From an uncultured Lachnospiraceae bacterium (lineage in GTDB: Bacteria > Bacillota > Clostridia > Lachnospirales > Lachnospiraceae): a DNA stretch of 64,000 nucleotides. The position numbers and the translations under genes are program-made. The stretch is taken from the NCBI GenBank assembly GCA_900317585.1, contig ONHG01000007.1, positions 1 through 64,000 of the forward strand. The letters run 5' to 3'. This document shows positions 61,630 to 64,000 of the stretch, piece after piece. Each line of letters opens with the position of its first letter. The first letter of the stretch is position 1. The notes under the pieces were generated by a model. The model saw only the letters and a program-made list of their open reading frames with translations, searched no databases and was not told the DNA's origin.

Positions 61630-61947
61630 CTACGCCTGACACTCAAAGCTTGCACACTCTGTACTGCACTTATTAGGTGTACAGTTTTTCTTGATGCCAA
61701 TCTGATTGGCCATGCAGCTATTGTGGTCATTGTACTTACACTTTGCTGCATCACAGTGCACATCTGTCTCCTTGTGAATAGCTAGCTCTGCAGATGCCTC
61801 ACAGTCACAGGCCTTATTTGAAAAGCTGCCACACTGTGTATCGCAGGCTTTCTTTGCCTTAGTTCCTTTCACATCGATTTCTCTGAGCTTACAGCAGTTA
61901 TCTGCATTATACGCACATTTTTCAACATTACAATCAAGTCTTGTCAT
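61630..61947 (-). CDS. Cysteine-rich protein with two DUF1540 domains
   Basis: The 105-residue protein contains two copies of the DUF1540 pattern: LDCNVEKCAYNADNCC with CDTQCGSF (residues 4-42), and VHCDAAKCKYNDHNSC with CSTECASF (63-102). Fifteen Cys residues in regular spacing suggest metal binding, probably zinc, or redox function; no function is established. It has a good ribosome binding site and lies between thrS and lgt, separated from thrS by about 70 bases. Confidence 0.85.
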   Translation of the reverse strand: MTRLDCNVEKCAYNADNCCKLREIDVKGTKAKKACDTQCGSFSNKACDCEASAELAIHKETDVHCDAAKCKYNDHNSCMANQIGIKKNCTPNKCSTECASFECQA

Positions 61948-62016
61948 ACTTTTGCCTCCTTTGCTTATGCATAGGCTAGTATGTCCTGATTGATTTTTTT
62001 TATACTTTTTAATTGA

Positions 62017-63990
62017 TTATCTGTGTTTTTCCTCTTCCGGAAGCTCCACTCTGATTTCCTTTGTACGGATTTCCTTGCAAATCTGGTCGATGAAATCTGA
62101 AAGTGGCTTAACACCCTCATTTCCTTCAAAACGGCTTCTTACCGATACTGTGCCGTCTGCCTCCTCGTCTGCTCCAACAACAAGCATATATGGAAGCTTA
62201 TCCATACGAGCCTCTCTGATCTTGTATCCGATCTTCTCAGCTCTGTTGTCAACTGTCACATCAACATCATTGCGCTTAAGCTCATCTGCTACCTTTTTAG
62301 CATAATCAGCATACTTCTCTGAGATAGGAAGCACTCTAACCTGCTCAGGGCAGAGCCATGTAGGGAACTTGCCTGCGTAGTGCTCGATAAGCCATGCAAG
62401 TGTACGCTCATAGCAGCCGAGTGATGTACGGTGGATGATGTATGGACGGATTTTATCGCCGTTTTGATCAATATAGTACAGATCAAAATTCTCAGCAATA
62501 GCACAGTCGAGCTGTATTGTTACCATGGTATCCTCTTTACCGTATACGTTCTTGGCCTGAATATCAATCTTTGGTCCGTAGAATGCAGCCTCGCCGTCGG
62601 CCTCAACAAAAGGAACATTTTCCTCAACAAGGATGTTACGAAGAACCTCCTGTGTTGAGTTCCAGTACTCATCATCTCCTAAATACTTTTCTGTGTTCTT
62701 TGGATCCCATTTTGAAAGACGGTATGTCACATCATTCTCGAGTCCCAGCACCTTAAGGACATATCTGTTAAGACTGAAGCATGCCTTAAGTTCCTCCTCA
62801 CACTGGTCAGGACGGATAACATTGTGACCCTCTGAGATAGTAAACTGTCTGACACGTGTCAATCCATGCATCTCTCCCGAATCCTCGTTTCTAAACAATG
62901 TGGATGTCTCACCCATTCTGTAAGGCAGATCTCTGTATGAGTGCTGCTTTGCCTTGTATACATAATACTGGAACGGACATGTCATCGGACGAAGTGCCAT
63001 AACCTCTTCCTCGCCATCCTTCTCAGGATCTCCGAGAACAAACATGCCGTCAAGATAATGATCCCAGTGTCCTGAAATCTTGTACAGGTCTGATTTTGCC
63101 ATGAGTGGTGTCTTTGTACGCACATAGCCCCACTCCTTATCCTCGAGATCCTCAATCCATCTCTGCAGCTTCATAATCATCTTTGTGCCCTTTGGCATCA
63201 TAAGCGGGAGTCCCTGTCCGATTACATCTACTGTTGTGAAAAGCTCCATCTCACGGCCAAGCTTATTGTGATCACGCTTCTTAGCCTCCTCCATTCTCTC
63301 AAGATGTGCCTTTAAATCCTCTTTTTTATTGTAGGCTGTTCCGTAGATACGATGGAGTCTTGCCTTGTTTGAATCACCTCTCCAGTATGCCATTGATGAT
63401 GATGTGAGCTTGAAAGCCTTTACTCCCTTTGTGCTCATAAGATGTGGTCCTGCACATAAATCTACAAATCCACCCTGGTCATAGAATGAAATCTCCTCAC
63501 CCTCAGGAAGCTCCTCGATAAGCTCTACCTTGTATGGCTCATCCTTTTCCTTCATGAATTTGATTGCTTCCTCTCTAGGGAGTGTAAATCTTGTTATCTC
63601 ATGCCCCTGTTTGATGATTTTCTTCATCTCTGCCTCAAGTGCATCGAGATCCTCTCTTGAGAATGGCTGTGAATCGAAATCATAGTAGAAACCGTCATCA
63701 ATTGCCGGTCCGATTGTGATTTTTGCATCCGGAAACAGATTCTTTACTGCCTGTGCCAGCACGTGTGATGCTGTATGTCTGATGACACGAAGTCCTTCCT
63801 CATCACTTGCTGTGATTATATTGAGTGTGCAGTCCTTGTCAAGAACTGTTCTTAAGTCAACAATTTCTCCGTCAACCTCTCCTGCGCAGGCTGCTCTTGC
63901 AAGTCCCTCGCTTATATCTTTTGCGATTTCATATACGCTTTTTGCTTCGCTGTACTCTTTTGATGAGCCATCCTTCAATGTTATCTTCAT
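62017..63990 (-). CDS. thrS: Threonyl-tRNA synthetase
   Basis: The 657-residue class II enzyme has a TGS domain (residues 1-60), the editing N2 domain with HTASHVLAQA (HxxxH, about 73-82), the catalytic core with motif 2 RMGETSTLFRNEDSGEMHGL and motif 3 GCYERTLAWLIEHY, and an anticodon-binding domain. It charges tRNA-Thr. The ATG is ten bases from the window edge, so any T-box leader would lie outside the window. Confidence 0.97.
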   Translation of the reverse strand: MKITLKDGSSKEYSEAKSVYEIAKDISEGLARAACAGEVDGEIVDLRTVLDKDCTLNIITASDEEGLRVIRHTASHVLAQAVKNLFPDAKITIGPAIDDGFYYDFDSQPFSREDLDALEAEMKKIIKQGHEITRFTLPREEAIKFMKEKDEPYKVELIEELPEGEEISFYDQGGFVDLCAGPHLMSTKGVKAFKLTSSSMAYWRGDSNKARLHRIYGTAYNKKEDLKAHLERMEEAKKRDHNKLGREMELFTTVDVIGQGLPLMMPKGTKMIMKLQRWIEDLEDKEWGYVRTKTPLMAKSDLYKISGHWDHYLDGMFVLGDPEKDGEEEVMALRPMTCPFQYYVYKAKQHSYRDLPYRMGETSTLFRNEDSGEMHGLTRVRQFTISEGHNVIRPDQCEEELKACFSLNRYVLKVLGLENDVTYRLSKWDPKNTEKYLGDDEYWNSTQEVLRNILVEENVPFVEADGEAAFYGPKIDIQAKNVYGKEDTMVTIQLDCAIAENFDLYYIDQNGDKIRPYIIHRTSLGCYERTLAWLIEHYAGKFPTWLCPEQVRVLPISEKYADYAKKVADELKRNDVDVTVDNRAEKIGYKIREARMDKLPYMLVVGADEEADGTVSVRSRFEGNEGVKPLSDFIDQICKEIRTKEIRVELPEEEKHR

Positions 63991-64000
63991 GGTTATCTCT

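Noticed and set aside
1-64000. CRISPR arrays, insertion sequences, prophage or defence islands
   Set aside because: No regularly spaced repeats, transposase or phage-type genes were found; the only repeat family is the palindromic element described above.

Overview
The window is a chromosomal segment of a low-GC, spore-lineage Firmicute, most likely a gut Lachnospiraceae member of the Agathobacter/Roseburia/Eubacterium rectale type. The evidence is the sporulation gene set (spoIIIAA-AH, sigG, sigE-spoIIGA, spoIVB), glgC-glgD, recA-recX-rny, the Bacillus-like nusB-xseAB-ispA-dxs-tlyA-nadK-argR-recN-spoIVB gene order, and strong AGGAGG ribosome binding sites. The genus is inference. Almost all genes are on the minus strand; the plus-strand exceptions are a MATE transporter, a DAHP synthase and two small ECF-type membrane proteins. 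No phage, insertion sequence or CRISPR array was seen.

Layout, left to right (minus-strand operons run right to left). 1-4.6 kb: start of an unidentified gene behind a long structured leader, then a type IV pilus assembly operon (pilB-pilT-pilC). 4.7-9.2 kb: a neurotransmitter:sodium symporter family transporter, a pair of palindromic elements, metF and a MATE exporter. 9.2-19.8 kb: isoprenoid, DNA repair and sporulation housekeeping cluster from asp23 and nusB to spoIVB. 19.8-22.2 kb: glgC-glgD for glycogen. 22.3-31 kb: metA, a divergent NAD-dependent DNA ligase, a pseudouridine synthase, an SH3-domain membrane protein, tRNA-Arg(CCG), DAHP synthase, a NUDIX hydrolase and an alcohol dehydrogenase. 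31-36.5 kb: recA-recX-rny under a LexA-type operator, and prfC. 36.5-41 kb: complete spoIIIA operon. 41.4-49.9 kb: argS, S components (one under a preQ1-I riboswitch), sigG, an HD-GYP protein, a beta-CASP nuclease, sigE and spoIIGA. 50-60.5 kb: division and wall cluster mraZ-rsmH-ftsL-pbp-pbp-murD-ftsW-ftsQ-ftsZ. 60.6-64 kb: lgt, a DUF1540 protein and thrS.

The most unusual signal is a family of about 275-bp near-perfect palindromes (6448-6720 and 41055-41329, plus a shortened inverted relative at 6283-6424). Their outer arms differ in sequence between copies but stay self-complementary. Their centres share a core with two hairpins whose loops read AYGGAY, which I recognise as resembling the TwoAYGGAY candidate RNA. 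One copy fills nearly the whole gap between the argS terminator and the spoIIIAA ribosome binding site, so the sporulation operon must be transcribed through it or from within it.

Other regulatory features are a four-box MraZ operator with its promoter, a leader hairpin that includes the ribosome binding site and start of sigG, an attenuator-like hairpin between the two penicillin-binding protein genes, and several long gene overlaps in the sporulation operons.
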